This document shows, one piece after another, positions 27,249 to 35,645 of a stretch of DNA of 64,000 bases (its first letter is position 1; each line of letters opens with the position of its first letter). The notes beneath the pieces are model-generated. The model saw only the letters and a list, made by a program, of their open reading frames with translations, did no database searches and had not been told where the DNA came from. Both the position numbers and the translations under genes were made by a program. This DNA comes from Shewanella piezotolerans WP3 (GTDB lineage Bacteria; Pseudomonadota; Gammaproteobacteria; Enterobacterales; Shewanellaceae), in assembly GCF_000014885.1 (NCBI RefSeq), contig NC_011566.1, positions 868,001 to 932,000 on the forward strand, written 5' to 3'.

Positions 27249-28214
27249 ATGTTAAATGAATCTCTAAAAAAGCTCTCTGAATTAGATATTTTTTGCCTTA
27301 TCGTGTTTAAGACTTTGTATGAGAACGGCCATGCAAATACCACCGCTAGTGAGCTGCAGGTATCAGCACCTAAGGTGAGTCGCTGCTTAACTCAATTGCG
27401 TATTACTTTTAACGATGAGCTTTTTTACCGTCGCCTGCAAGGATTAAAGCCCACTCCCTTAGCCGAGGCTTTATATGAACCTATTTGCGGCTTCTACCGA
27501 GTTGTTAACTATATTGAGCAAGTGGCCTTTGACGAGGACAAAATAACGCAAATACCCTCGCTCAATATTGCAGTCACTCAGAGCATCATGAGTAGTTTAG
27601 CCGTGGCGATTAGTGAATATGCAGAACAAGAGGCGATGGGGAAAGTTCGCTTACATTGCTGGGACAGTCATACGGCGGAACGAATCCATAACGGTGAATT
27701 GGATTTTGGCATCGGGTTTGATACTTCAATGACCTCTGAGTTGGAATGTGAGTTACTTGGCTCGGTCGATAATGTGCACATTGCCGCTAGGGTGCAGCAT
27801 CCTATATGGCAGTACATGCCTAATATCACGCTAGAGCAGATCGCTCAACAACCATTTTTATACCTCGAAAGTAAAGGGTTTAATGATAAGGTCGATCCAC
27901 TAGAAATGTATTGTCGCAATGCAAGGGTTGAGCTTAAGAGTGTCGATAAAGTTGCCAGTCGAGAGGCATGGTTTTGTCATCTGATGACCATGGGAAGTAT
28001 CGCATTTTTGCCCGCTGTGGAGGCTGGTGTTTGTAATAGTATTCCTTCTCTGAGAACCGAATCACTGCCTAAAGAGCAAGTGAGTCTATTGCACGGTGAT
28101 ATGCTATCACCTCAGTATTTTATTGTAGAGCAAGAGGCTAAAAACCGCCGCTACACTATAGGTCAAAGAGAAATATTGATTCAAATAGTTGCAGATCTAC
28201 TCCACACTTATTAG
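27249..28214 (+). CDS. LysR-family transcriptional regulator
   Basis: 321 residues. N-terminal HTH (LDIFCLIVFKTLYENGHANTTASELQVSAPKVSRCLTQLR, DELFYRR) and C-terminal periplasmic-binding-like effector domain (LDFGIGFDTS). Located just upstream of, and co-directional with, the decahaem cytochrome gene; a 46-bp palindromic region between the two may be its operator. Effector unknown. Confidence 0.85.
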   Translation: MLNESLKKLSELDIFCLIVFKTLYENGHANTTASELQVSAPKVSRCLTQLRITFNDELFYRRLQGLKPTPLAEALYEPICGFYRVVNYIEQVAFDEDKITQIPSLNIAVTQSIMSSLAVAISEYAEQEAMGKVRLHCWDSHTAERIHNGELDFGIGFDTSMTSELECELLGSVDNVHIAARVQHPIWQYMPNITLEQIAQQPFLYLESKGFNDKVDPLEMYCRNARVELKSVDKVASREAWFCHLMTMGSIAFLPAVEAGVCNSIPSLRTESLPKEQVSLLHGDMLSPQYFIVEQEAKNRRYTIGQREILIQIVADLLHTY

Positions 28215-28244
28215 TCACTTCATACATGCAGTCTATGTTAATTT

Positions 28245-28290
28245 CAATTAATGAAATTGCCATTTTCACTAATTGGAATTTCATTAATTG
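28245..28290. promoter_or_regulatory. Large palindrome upstream of the decahaem cytochrome gene
   Basis: CAATTAATGAAATT (28245-28258) and AATTTCATTAATTG (28277-28290) are perfect 14-bp inverted repeats with an 18-base spacer. It sits 110-160 bases before the cytochrome start; consistent with a dimeric regulator site or LysR operator. Confidence 0.5.
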
Positions 28291-28401
28291 AATCTTTAAA
28301 TTCTAATCACAAGCTGTAAACAAAATTGTTTCACATATCTCGCATTCTTTTATATTCAATTTACTGCGTATGCAGCAAAATAATACCTATAAAGGGATAA
28401 G

Positions 28402-30747
28402 ATGATGAGAACACATAAGAAGTCTTTATTGGCGATGGCACTAGTCACTGCCATGGGTTTAACAGGTTGTAGTGATGGCGATGATGGTAAAGATGGTGCA
28501 CCTGGTGAACCAGGAACTCCAGGTACTCCAGGAACGCCAGCTGGAATTACTGTCGATACCGTTGCCAGTGCTGCTGACTTTGTACTGACACTCGCTCCAG
28601 CTGACATAGTCGTGGTCGGCAGCGATGACTTTTCAATTAAGTTCACAGTAACAGGCAAAGATAGTAAAGGCGAAGCAATGCCTTTTACCGGTTTAGATAA
28701 AGTGGCGCTTTATGTGATGAATCAAGCGGCCAATGAAACGAATACCGGTGCCCCAATTCTCTGGCAGAACAATGCATTAGCCAATGAGTTTGGTTCTAGT
28801 ATGTACTGTACGCCAACAGGAAAAGCCACTGCTCGAGGTGGTGCAGAAGTTGATGCATGTACCTTGGTAGAGGATGAAGCCAATCCGGGTACTTATATGG
28901 GTACTTGGGAGCATGAAGGTAATGCTCCTGTCGTGCTCGCTGATGGTGATGCCAATAACCTATTCCGCGTAATGGTACGTACTTATAACGTAGTGGATGC
29001 CAATGGTGTTGGTATTTCAGACAAGCTGCTATCAACACCCGTTGATTTCATTCCAGCTACGGGTGAGCTTGCTGTTTCAGAAAAAGACTCTGTTTCCAAT
29101 GCGGCATGTATTAAGTGTCATAGCCAGATGGACGGATATGCAGTCACTGACATTCGTATTGCCAACATCGGTGCTCACCATAACTATCAAAAAGTTGAGA
29201 ACTGCGTCGCTTGTCATAACCCAGCTTATGCGGGCGGTGAAGCTGATCCAGAAAAAGGTTGGAACGCCAACTGGAACGCGATGATCCATACGCTGCATGC
29301 CGGCCACCACCTTGATCTTACAGGCGAAGCTAAAGAAGAGTTTGCTGAAATAGGTTTCCCATCAGAGTTAAATGAATGTACCACTTGTCATGACAATGGC
29401 AGCCAGTGGAACGACAACGTTTACGCTGAAGCCTGTGTCTCTTGTCATACCGACGTTAACTTCGAAACTGGTGAAGGCCACAAGGGCATCGTACCTGAAA
29501 GCGATGCGGCTTGTTCTGGTTGTCATAGTGCAGGTAGCTTAAGCCCTGTACTAGCGCATAAAGTTGGCGTGCGTGCGATGGCGACTGATTCTATCGAAAT
29601 TTCAGTTTCAAATGTTAGTTACACTGAAGATGCGCAAACAGTCACGATTCCTGAGAAAGAAAGCTATGGCACGATAATTCCTGAGCATGACGAAGTACAC
29701 GATGAAATCGTGGTGACCTTTGATGTTTCAATTGATGGTGCCCCTGTTGCCGACGGGTTTGAGTTCACAGGCTTTACCAAGTATGACGTAATGAAAACTG
29801 GCTGGGTGGATGCAAATGGCACTTACTTCGGCAGCGCATCTGTTAATCTTAGTGGTGTTGCTGCAAGTGCTGGTAAGCTGGTTGTTACCCAATTAGACAA
29901 CTATGATCTCGATGGTAAGAGCATTGCTATTACGCCGCAATTCTCAGTGTGTGCCGACTCTGAAGGCGCACTCATTGAATGCTTAGATGCAAATGGTGAG
30001 GCGCAATATGACGTTGGTTACGTTGCTATTACCATGGCTCCAGCATATTGGAACTTGGCTAATGCTGATGGCAGTGATGCTAACATTTCTCGCTTCAGTG
30101 ACCCCGCACGCGTGACCGCCGACGAAGCTAAATGTAATACTTGTCATACCTCTTTAGGTATTGCGAAACATTACGGTGATGAACGTTTTGACCAGTGTGT
30201 TGGGTGTCATAACGATACTTGGGGTGGGTCTTACCATGTACAACCTGAGTATAAGACTGATGAAGTAGATGCCGATGGCAATCCTATCTTCAAGCCAATT
30301 GAAGGTCTGAACTACAATACTCGTGACTTGTTTGCCGTCGCTCACCGTTTCCATTCAGGACTTTGGGATGACAACCGTGGTTTCCCTGCGATTCATATTG
30401 ACGCAAATATGGAAACTAAAGGGTATCCGGCGGTAGCAACTAAATGTTCTGCTTGTCACAAAGATGGTGTTGAGCTGTTTGCTGCAGATGGTGGTCTAGC
30501 TTCAGGTAAACGAGCAATTGCAGTTGATAGCACGGCAACAACATTCATTAGTCCAACAGCTGAAGCTTGCCGTACTTGTCATGCTCACTCTGATGCGGCC
30601 GCAATGGCTCACTTCAAGAGTAACGGTGCTGTCGTTGATGGCGAACCTTCATCGACTGCTAATCTACCTGTAGAATCTTGCGCGACTTGTCACGCTGAAG
30701 GTAAGACTTACGGTATCGATAAGATGCATGCTGGAGGCGCCCACTAA
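28402..30747 (+). CDS. OmcA/MtrC-family decahaem c-type cytochrome, lipoprotein
   Basis: 781 residues with lipoprotein signal (VTAMGLTGC-SDGDD) and a short collagen-like linker (GAPGEPGTPGTPGTP). Ten CxxCH motifs were counted at about residues 236, 268, 326, 345, 371 (first pentahaem cluster) and 578, 599, 682, 723, 760 (second), separated by a beta domain, the OmcA/MtrC layout of four domains. It would be exported to the outer-membrane surface for electron transfer to metals or other extracellular acceptors. No mtrAB partner is in the window. Start ATG 28402 follows AAGGGAT. Confidence 0.93.
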   Translation: MMRTHKKSLLAMALVTAMGLTGCSDGDDGKDGAPGEPGTPGTPGTPAGITVDTVASAADFVLTLAPADIVVVGSDDFSIKFTVTGKDSKGEAMPFTGLDKVALYVMNQAANETNTGAPILWQNNALANEFGSSMYCTPTGKATARGGAEVDACTLVEDEANPGTYMGTWEHEGNAPVVLADGDANNLFRVMVRTYNVVDANGVGISDKLLSTPVDFIPATGELAVSEKDSVSNAACIKCHSQMDGYAVTDIRIANIGAHHNYQKVENCVACHNPAYAGGEADPEKGWNANWNAMIHTLHAGHHLDLTGEAKEEFAEIGFPSELNECTTCHDNGSQWNDNVYAEACVSCHTDVNFETGEGHKGIVPESDAACSGCHSAGSLSPVLAHKVGVRAMATDSIEISVSNVSYTEDAQTVTIPEKESYGTIIPEHDEVHDEIVVTFDVSIDGAPVADGFEFTGFTKYDVMKTGWVDANGTYFGSASVNLSGVAASAGKLVVTQLDNYDLDGKSIAITPQFSVCADSEGALIECLDANGEAQYDVGYVAITMAPAYWNLANADGSDANISRFSDPARVTADEAKCNTCHTSLGIAKHYGDERFDQCVGCHNDTWGGSYHVQPEYKTDEVDADGNPIFKPIEGLNYNTRDLFAVAHRFHSGLWDDNRGFPAIHIDANMETKGYPAVATKCSACHKDGVELFAADGGLASGKRAIAVDSTATTFISPTAEACRTCHAHSDAAAMAHFKSNGAVVDGEPSSTANLPVESCATCHAEGKTYGIDKMHAGGAH

Positions 30748-30811
30748 CTTAAAATTATAAAAGTATCACCCGTGGCGAGATCCCCTGCTTCTCGCTGCAA
30801 TTGAACCTCTT

Positions 30812-30835
30812 GGGAGCCTTCGGGCTCCCTTTTTT
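30812..30835 (+). terminator. Terminator of the decahaem cytochrome gene
   Basis: GGGAGCC-TTCG-GGCTCCC with a UUCG tetraloop and TTTTTT. Confidence 0.95.
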
Positions 30836-31231
30836 GATGCAAATCATCTTTCTGTCTGAATAGAGATTAATGTATGAGTTTGTGAGCAAGCGCAATAATT
30901 AACCACGAAAACCAACGAATAACACCATTTGCTAAAGTGCTAACTCGGTGAGGTTGTGAGGAAGATCCACTTTTATGAATAAGTGAGGGATGGGTCACTC
31001 AGGTGGGCCTGGGTAAAGGAATTGCGCAGCGTCTCAGTGTAAACCTTTGATTTTAAATGGTAACATTCTATTATTTGGGTTTTCTGTTCGTCATTTGCGT
31101 GGGGGCTGGAAGATTGCTTGCTGTTATCGCTTACTCTAGAATCCGCGGCGCTAAGATTAACCATTGTTAATCTAGTGCGGTTAACCGCAACCGCTACCTA
31201 TTTGATTGACCACCTCCTGTAGGGGAACTTA
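30836..31231. other. Intergenic region before satP
   Basis: About 395 bases between the cytochrome terminator and satP. No convincing gene; satP promoter must lie near 31100-31200. Confidence 0.45.
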
Positions 31232-31858
31232 ATGTCTACACAGCATACAAATTCGTTGGCAAATCCTGCGCCACTTGGCCTAATGGGTTTCGGCATGACT
31301 ACCGTTTTGCTTAATATCCATAACGCTGGTTTTTTCCCTATTGACTCAATGATCCTAGCTATGGGCATATTCTATGGTGGCATTGGACAAGTACTAGTGG
31401 GCATGATGTGCTTCAAACGTGGTGATACCTTCGGTACTACAGCGTTTACTTCCTATGGTTTATTCTGGTTAACTTTAGTTGCGCTTATTGTGATGCCTAA
31501 AATGGGCTTAGCAGCAAGTCCTGCAAGCTTCATGGGCTGGTACTTAGCGTTATGGGGCATGTTCACCGGCTTTATGTTTATCGGTTCAATGCGTTACCCA
31601 CTGGCGAAACAGATCGTATTTGGTTCGTTAACCATACTGTTTTTCCTGTTGGCTGCACGTGACTTTACCGGCAGTGAGCTTATCGGCACCATCGCTGGCT
31701 TTGAAGGTATTTTCTGTGGTTTAAGCGCTATTTACTTCGCTATGGCGCAAGTGCTTAATGCTGAGTATGGCAGAGTGATTTTACCGGTTGGTAAAGTACG
31801 ATTTGCTGCAAGTGTACCTGTGGTAACCGAGGCGACGCCATCGTTAAAAGCGGCGTAA
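31232..31858 (+). CDS. satP: Acetate/succinate:proton transporter, GPR1/FUN34/YaaH family
   Basis: 208 residues with six TM segments and the family signature ANPAPLGLMGFGMTT near the N-terminus, followed by MGIFYGGIGQVLVG and the characteristic GTTAFTSYGLFWL region. Uptake of acetate or succinate by proton symport in the inner membrane. GGGGAAC upstream of ATG 31232. Flanked by a strong bidirectional terminator. Confidence 0.93.
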   Translation: MSTQHTNSLANPAPLGLMGFGMTTVLLNIHNAGFFPIDSMILAMGIFYGGIGQVLVGMMCFKRGDTFGTTAFTSYGLFWLTLVALIVMPKMGLAASPASFMGWYLALWGMFTGFMFIGSMRYPLAKQIVFGSLTILFFLLAARDFTGSELIGTIAGFEGIFCGLSAIYFAMAQVLNAEYGRVILPVGKVRFAASVPVVTEATPSLKAA

Positions 31859-31877
31859 GTTTATTGGGCTAGAAAAT

Positions 31878-31907
31878 AAAAAAGCTGACATTCATGTCAG
31901 CTTTTTT
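31878..31907. terminator. Bidirectional terminator between satP and the MFS gene
   Basis: AAAAAAGCTGACA-TTCA-TGTCAGCTTTTTT, symmetric, so it works on both strands for the two convergent genes. Confidence 0.95.
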
Positions 31908-31932
31908 GTAAATTAATCTTGATACTGATTAA

Positions 31933-33465
31933 TTAGGCCTGCTGTAGCCTGTACAACCATTTACCGTAGAGGTAGATCCCTACCGCTGAGATAGTGCCAA
32001 TTGCTGCAATAATGTACCACGCCATGCCGATGTCATGCGTGTTATAAAGCAGCGTTGTTAATGCTTGTGCTGACTCGCCAGTATAGGCAACCAGGGTAGT
32101 GAAAGCCTCGCCTTGGGGGATGGCAGCTACATCGCTGGCGCTCATGCCACGCTCTTCAAGTAACTGCAAAGAGAACACTTCCTTAGAGGCAAACATTTCG
32201 TATAACTTAGGGGCAAAGAAGCCTTCTAATGTCCAGCCAATACCTTGCGGCAACATAACAAAGCCAAGATACATGGCCTTTTTGCCTTCAGGGGCAATGT
32301 TACCCATGAACTCATTTTTCTTCGGACTAATCATCATTTCGCCGAACGAGAACATGGCAATCGCCAACACCATCATCCACGCCGCATTCGTGGCGCCAAT
32401 GAGTATAAAGGCGAAAATACTTAATAAGCAGCCCGCTAACATCGCTGAAGTGATGCGGTACTTCGCGGTGAGCGCTGCTACCAAGAAACACGAGGTCATG
32501 ATCATACCCGCATTGAGGTTAAGCATGCCTTCCGGCATCACTTTAGTCCCTGAGTTGTCTAGGCCGAGCCAGAACTGGAAGAAACCATTAGAGGTACCTT
32601 CAGGACCAAATAGTGAGGTTACAATCACACTGGTATCAACCCATTCGGCGATATGAATAGGTAATACGTCAAACAGTGAATTAAACAAGAACCAGAATCC
32701 AGCAAATACTAACATGTAGTAGATCACAACCGGCTTCTTAAGCTCATGCAGTGCGTCGCGCCATAGTGCATCTTGCTTAATCTCACCCGATTTTATTTTA
32801 CGGTTGCGCTCCAAACGCTCCTCTTTACCAGGCTCTTTATAAGCCAGTAAGAAAAGGAAGTTAAGCGAGATAATCGCAGCACACGCATAGAAGACGTTAT
32901 CCCAAGAAAGCTGGCGCATGTGCACTGCTACTAGCGGACCTAAGAAGCCACCAATATTCACTACTTGGTAGAAAATCCCCCAGGCCATCGAGGTGCTTTG
33001 CCGCCCCGTTGCCAGGACTAAGGTGCCTTGAATCCCTGGTTTGAAAATACCTGTACCACTGGCAAGTAGGATTGCACCGAACATGAAACCCCAGAAACTT
33101 GGGAATAGTGCCATCACCAGGTAGCCGGCAATCTTAACTAACGTAGAGGCAAAAATCGTTTCTTTATAGCCGACCCTATCGGAGATACCACCAGTAAATA
33201 CTGGTACGAAGGTTTGCATTAACGCCCAGATGCCGATGATTAGGCCATAGTCACTTAAGGTGATCCCAAGGCCGCCTTCAGAAACTGGTGCTTTTGCATA
33301 AAGACCCGCACTGGCTTTTACTCCATAATAAGCGACTCGCTCAACCAGCTCCATGCCGCCAACTATCCAAAATACGTAGCTTAAGCTGGCAATCGAGGCC
33401 CACATTCCCAGCTGTTTGACTTCCCGTAGGTCGTTATCTGCGTAAGCATCTTTTGACTCGCTCAT
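31933..33465 (-). CDS. MFS transporter, POT/oligopeptide-like
   Basis: A 510-residue multi-pass membrane protein. The N-terminus ELVERVAYYGVKASAGLY and the loop GGISDRVGYKETIFAS with GTGIFKPGIQGTLVLATG are like POT/PTR-family peptide transporters (ERxxYYG-like and FKPN-like motifs are partly changed). Substrate unknown. Inner membrane. Preceded by a short hypothetical frame and terminated by the shared terminator. Confidence 0.78.
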   Translation of the reverse strand: MSESKDAYADNDLREVKQLGMWASIASLSYVFWIVGGMELVERVAYYGVKASAGLYAKAPVSEGGLGITLSDYGLIIGIWALMQTFVPVFTGGISDRVGYKETIFASTLVKIAGYLVMALFPSFWGFMFGAILLASGTGIFKPGIQGTLVLATGRQSTSMAWGIFYQVVNIGGFLGPLVAVHMRQLSWDNVFYACAAIISLNFLFLLAYKEPGKEERLERNRKIKSGEIKQDALWRDALHELKKPVVIYYMLVFAGFWFLFNSLFDVLPIHIAEWVDTSVIVTSLFGPEGTSNGFFQFWLGLDNSGTKVMPEGMLNLNAGMIMTSCFLVAALTAKYRITSAMLAGCLLSIFAFILIGATNAAWMMVLAIAMFSFGEMMISPKKNEFMGNIAPEGKKAMYLGFVMLPQGIGWTLEGFFAPKLYEMFASKEVFSLQLLEERGMSASDVAAIPQGEAFTTLVAYTGESAQALTTLLYNTHDIGMAWYIIAAIGTISAVGIYLYGKWLYRLQQA

Positions 33466-33487
33466 AACTTTCCTTTCATTGTTTTAA

Positions 33488-33736
33488 TTATTTATATTTA
33501 TTATTGCTTTCGTATTGAAGAAGCATTTTTTGTTGGTTCTGGGTAGATTGAACGTAAGAATCTTTGCCAAAACGCTGCAAGCTTGTGATTGCAGTCGACA
33601 CTTTACCTAATTTGGTGACAAACACCAATGCGTTAATGGCTGTTTGAGAGGAACTCATGCTATTGAGCGAAAGGAAGGCACCATAGAGTTGCTGTAACAA
33701 CAAGCGCATAGCAGTAAATGTTGAAGCTTTATGCAA
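33488..33736 (-). CDS. Small hypothetical protein upstream of the MFS gene
   Basis: 82 residues from a TTG start, with a helical, hydroxyl-rich sequence (MRLLLQQLYGAFLSLNSMSSSQTAINALVF). No ribosome-binding site is clear and no family recognised. Its position just upstream of the MFS gene on the same strand keeps it possible. Confidence 0.35.
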   Translation of the reverse strand: MHKASTFTAMRLLLQQLYGAFLSLNSMSSSQTAINALVFVTKLGKVSTAITSLQRFGKDSYVQSTQNQQKMLLQYESNNKYK

Positions 33737-33775
33737 TAGAGTTTAATGAAAGCCGATGGTTTGGACTAATAAGTA

Positions 33776-34465
33776 TTATCCAATAACTGAGGCAAATAAC
33801 GGCGCCATGAGCACCATTGCAATGCCCGTGAATATCATGGTTAAACTGGCAATAACTCCCTCTTGTCTACCTATTTCACTGGCTTTTGCTGCCCCCGCAC
33901 CGTGAGCTGAAGCGCCAAGGGCTACTCCTTTTGCAACAGCACTGCGAATTTTGGCCACTTTAAACAGTGGCTCACAGATCAGCATTCCCATAATACCGGT
34001 TAATAAAACCAGCATAGCGGTAAGCTCAGGTATACCGCCAAATGCTCCCGTTGCCTCTATTGCAAATGGCGTTGAGACCGAACGCACCATTAAGCTATTG
34101 GAAAGCTCTGTGGGCATGGTGGTTAACTGCATCAATAACCAAGAGGTGGCTAACCCAAGTAAAAGCCCAACAATCACACCAACGCTTAAGGTAATAGGGT
34201 ATTGCTTTATCAGCTGGCGCTCGCGGTAAATCGGCACTGCAAAGGCGATAGTCGCAGGTGCTAACAGTGCGGCGAGCCAGTGGGTATATTGAAAGTAACT
34301 CGCAAGCGGAATTTTTAATATCACCACGGTGACTAAAATGGCCAATGGAGCGAGCAAAATGGGGGCAAACCATACCCGTTGCTTGCGGCGATAAAGCGCT
34401 TTACTGCCATAATAACAGCCTAAGGTTAATGCTAGGCAAAGTAGCGCTAATAGCGTGAGGTTCAT
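33776..34465 (-). CDS. lrgB: LrgB/CidB family membrane protein
   Basis: 229 residues, about 6-7 TM segments, with the LrgB pattern VSTPFAIEATGAFGGIPELTAMLVLLTGIMG and AKGVALGASAHGAGAAKA. LrgAB/CidAB proteins affect murein hydrolase activity and, in some bacteria, pyruvate transport. The start overlaps the lrgA stop by 4 bases (ATGA), implying translational coupling. Confidence 0.9.
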   Translation of the reverse strand: MNLTLLALLCLALTLGCYYGSKALYRRKQRVWFAPILLAPLAILVTVVILKIPLASYFQYTHWLAALLAPATIAFAVPIYRERQLIKQYPITLSVGVIVGLLLGLATSWLLMQLTTMPTELSNSLMVRSVSTPFAIEATGAFGGIPELTAMLVLLTGIMGMLICEPLFKVAKIRSAVAKGVALGASAHGAGAAKASEIGRQEGVIASLTMIFTGIAMVLMAPLFASVIG

Positions 34466-34947
34466 AAAGATACTCCTGAAGCCGTATGTGTTGGCGCTAT
34501 TTTTACAGGAGCCCTTAGTAACTGCGCATGCTTACGCTGTTTTTGTAACTTTAGTTTACGTTCAAAATTAAATAATCTATCTACGGTAAACGCAGTGCCA
34601 AGCAATACTAAGCAGCTTGCTGCTAACATCGAGCTGATCAGCGTGACGCCATATTGTTCTAATATGTCTTCGTATTTTAGAACGGCGACTACCGGTGGAA
34701 TGAAAAATAGCAGCAGGTCGCCAATCAACCAAGCCGCGCCACTGTTTACCGCTTTTTCTGGAATGACTTTACCGCAGAGTAATAACAGCAGAATGGCGAG
34801 TCCTATCACGCTGCCGGGTAACGGAGAATGCAACCAGCTAGCAAGTTGCTGGCAGCTGTAAGCAAATAAGCAAAAAAAGCTAACTTGGGCTAGCAGCAAA
34901 AACAGTTTACAGAGTTTAGATTGGATAGCGCTGAAGCTAAGGGGCAT
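34462..34947 (-). CDS. lrgA: LrgA/CidA family holin-like protein
   Basis: 161 residues with four TM segments: LFLLLAQVSFFCLFAYSCQQL, PLPGSVIGLAILLLLL, LIGDLLLFFIPPVVAVLKY, SSMLAASCLVLLGTAFTVDRLF. The motif LPGSVIG and the loop LLFFIPP are typical. Partner of the downstream lrgB gene. Confidence 0.9.
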   Translation of the reverse strand: MPLSFSAIQSKLCKLFLLLAQVSFFCLFAYSCQQLASWLHSPLPGSVIGLAILLLLLCGKVIPEKAVNSGAAWLIGDLLLFFIPPVVAVLKYEDILEQYGVTLISSMLAASCLVLLGTAFTVDRLFNFERKLKLQKQRKHAQLLRAPVKIAPTHTASGVSL

Positions 34948-35084
34948 AACGAACCTGATTTTGAATGCTGTTTAGAACTGACTAAAGTTTACTCCTGACT
35001 CGTTAATTAAAAAAATGAATGTTATTGATTTAATGTATTCCTAAATGGAATTAATGGCGTTAAATAAATCGCTGACAGGCCATC

Positions 35085-35109
35085 AAAAAGCCCCAAGTTT
35101 ATGGGGCTC
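35085..35109 (-). terminator. Terminator of the YqaE-type gene
   Basis: GAGCCCCATAAACTTGGGGCTTTTTG on the minus strand: stem AGCCCC/GGGGCT with a T-run, 37 bases after the stop. Confidence 0.85.
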
Positions 35110-35145
35110 AAATCGGTTATCTATTATCGCTACATGAGGTAAGCG

Positions 35146-35310
35146 CTACTTGGTGACAACCCACAGTGCATGCAGTAATCCTGGGATAAAGAAAAGTAGA
35201 CACAAAATGATATTGATAAGCAGATCTTTACCTACGCCACTTTTTAGAAATACTGCCACTGGCGGCAGTAATATTGCGATGATGATCAGTAACAGTTTAT
35301 TGGTATCCAT
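35146..35310 (-). CDS. YqaE/Pmp3 family small membrane protein
   Basis: 54 residues from ATG 35310 (MDTNKLLLIIIAILLPPVAV), with two TM helices and the Pmp3 pattern ILLPPVAVFLKSGVGKDLLINIILCLLFFIPGLLHALWVV broken by the conserved short loop. AAGGA lies about 9 bases upstream. Family members are proteolipids linked to membrane potential and stress. Has its own terminator at 35085. Confidence 0.9.
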   Translation of the reverse strand: MDTNKLLLIIIAILLPPVAVFLKSGVGKDLLINIILCLLFFIPGLLHALWVVTK

Positions 35311-35580
35311 AAAGTCACGTCCTTAAAATTATTCAGTTCGATAGTTTTTGTTCAGCCATTACTAATTAACATAGCTTGACTTAAACTTAATGCAACTGAA
35401 GCATTCTGTAAATATCTCAGCAGTATGGGCAATAGCCTTAAAAGGAATCAACAGACCCTAAGGAGCTAATCATATAAAGGGACTTATTCTTTTTAATCTG
35501 ACATCAAGTGTTATTGCCTATCTAACTAGCTGGAAGTGAGTATATGGTTTTGTTACTTCTAGTACCTCATATTAGCGAAT
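35311..35580. other. Intergenic between yqaE and valS terminator
   Basis: About 270 bases without a gene; promoter for yqaE expected near 35330-35370. Nothing else recognised. Confidence 0.4.
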
Positions 35581-35610
35581 AAAAAGGGCAACCCGAAGGT
35601 TGCCTTTTTT
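35581..35610. terminator. Terminator of valS
   Basis: AAAAAGGGCAACC-CGAA-GGTTGCCTTTTTT; symmetric A/T tracts, lies 36 bases after the valS stop on the minus strand. Confidence 0.93.
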
Positions 35611-35645
35611 GCGTTACTTTAGCTGAGTTTCCCCAGCAGAAATGC

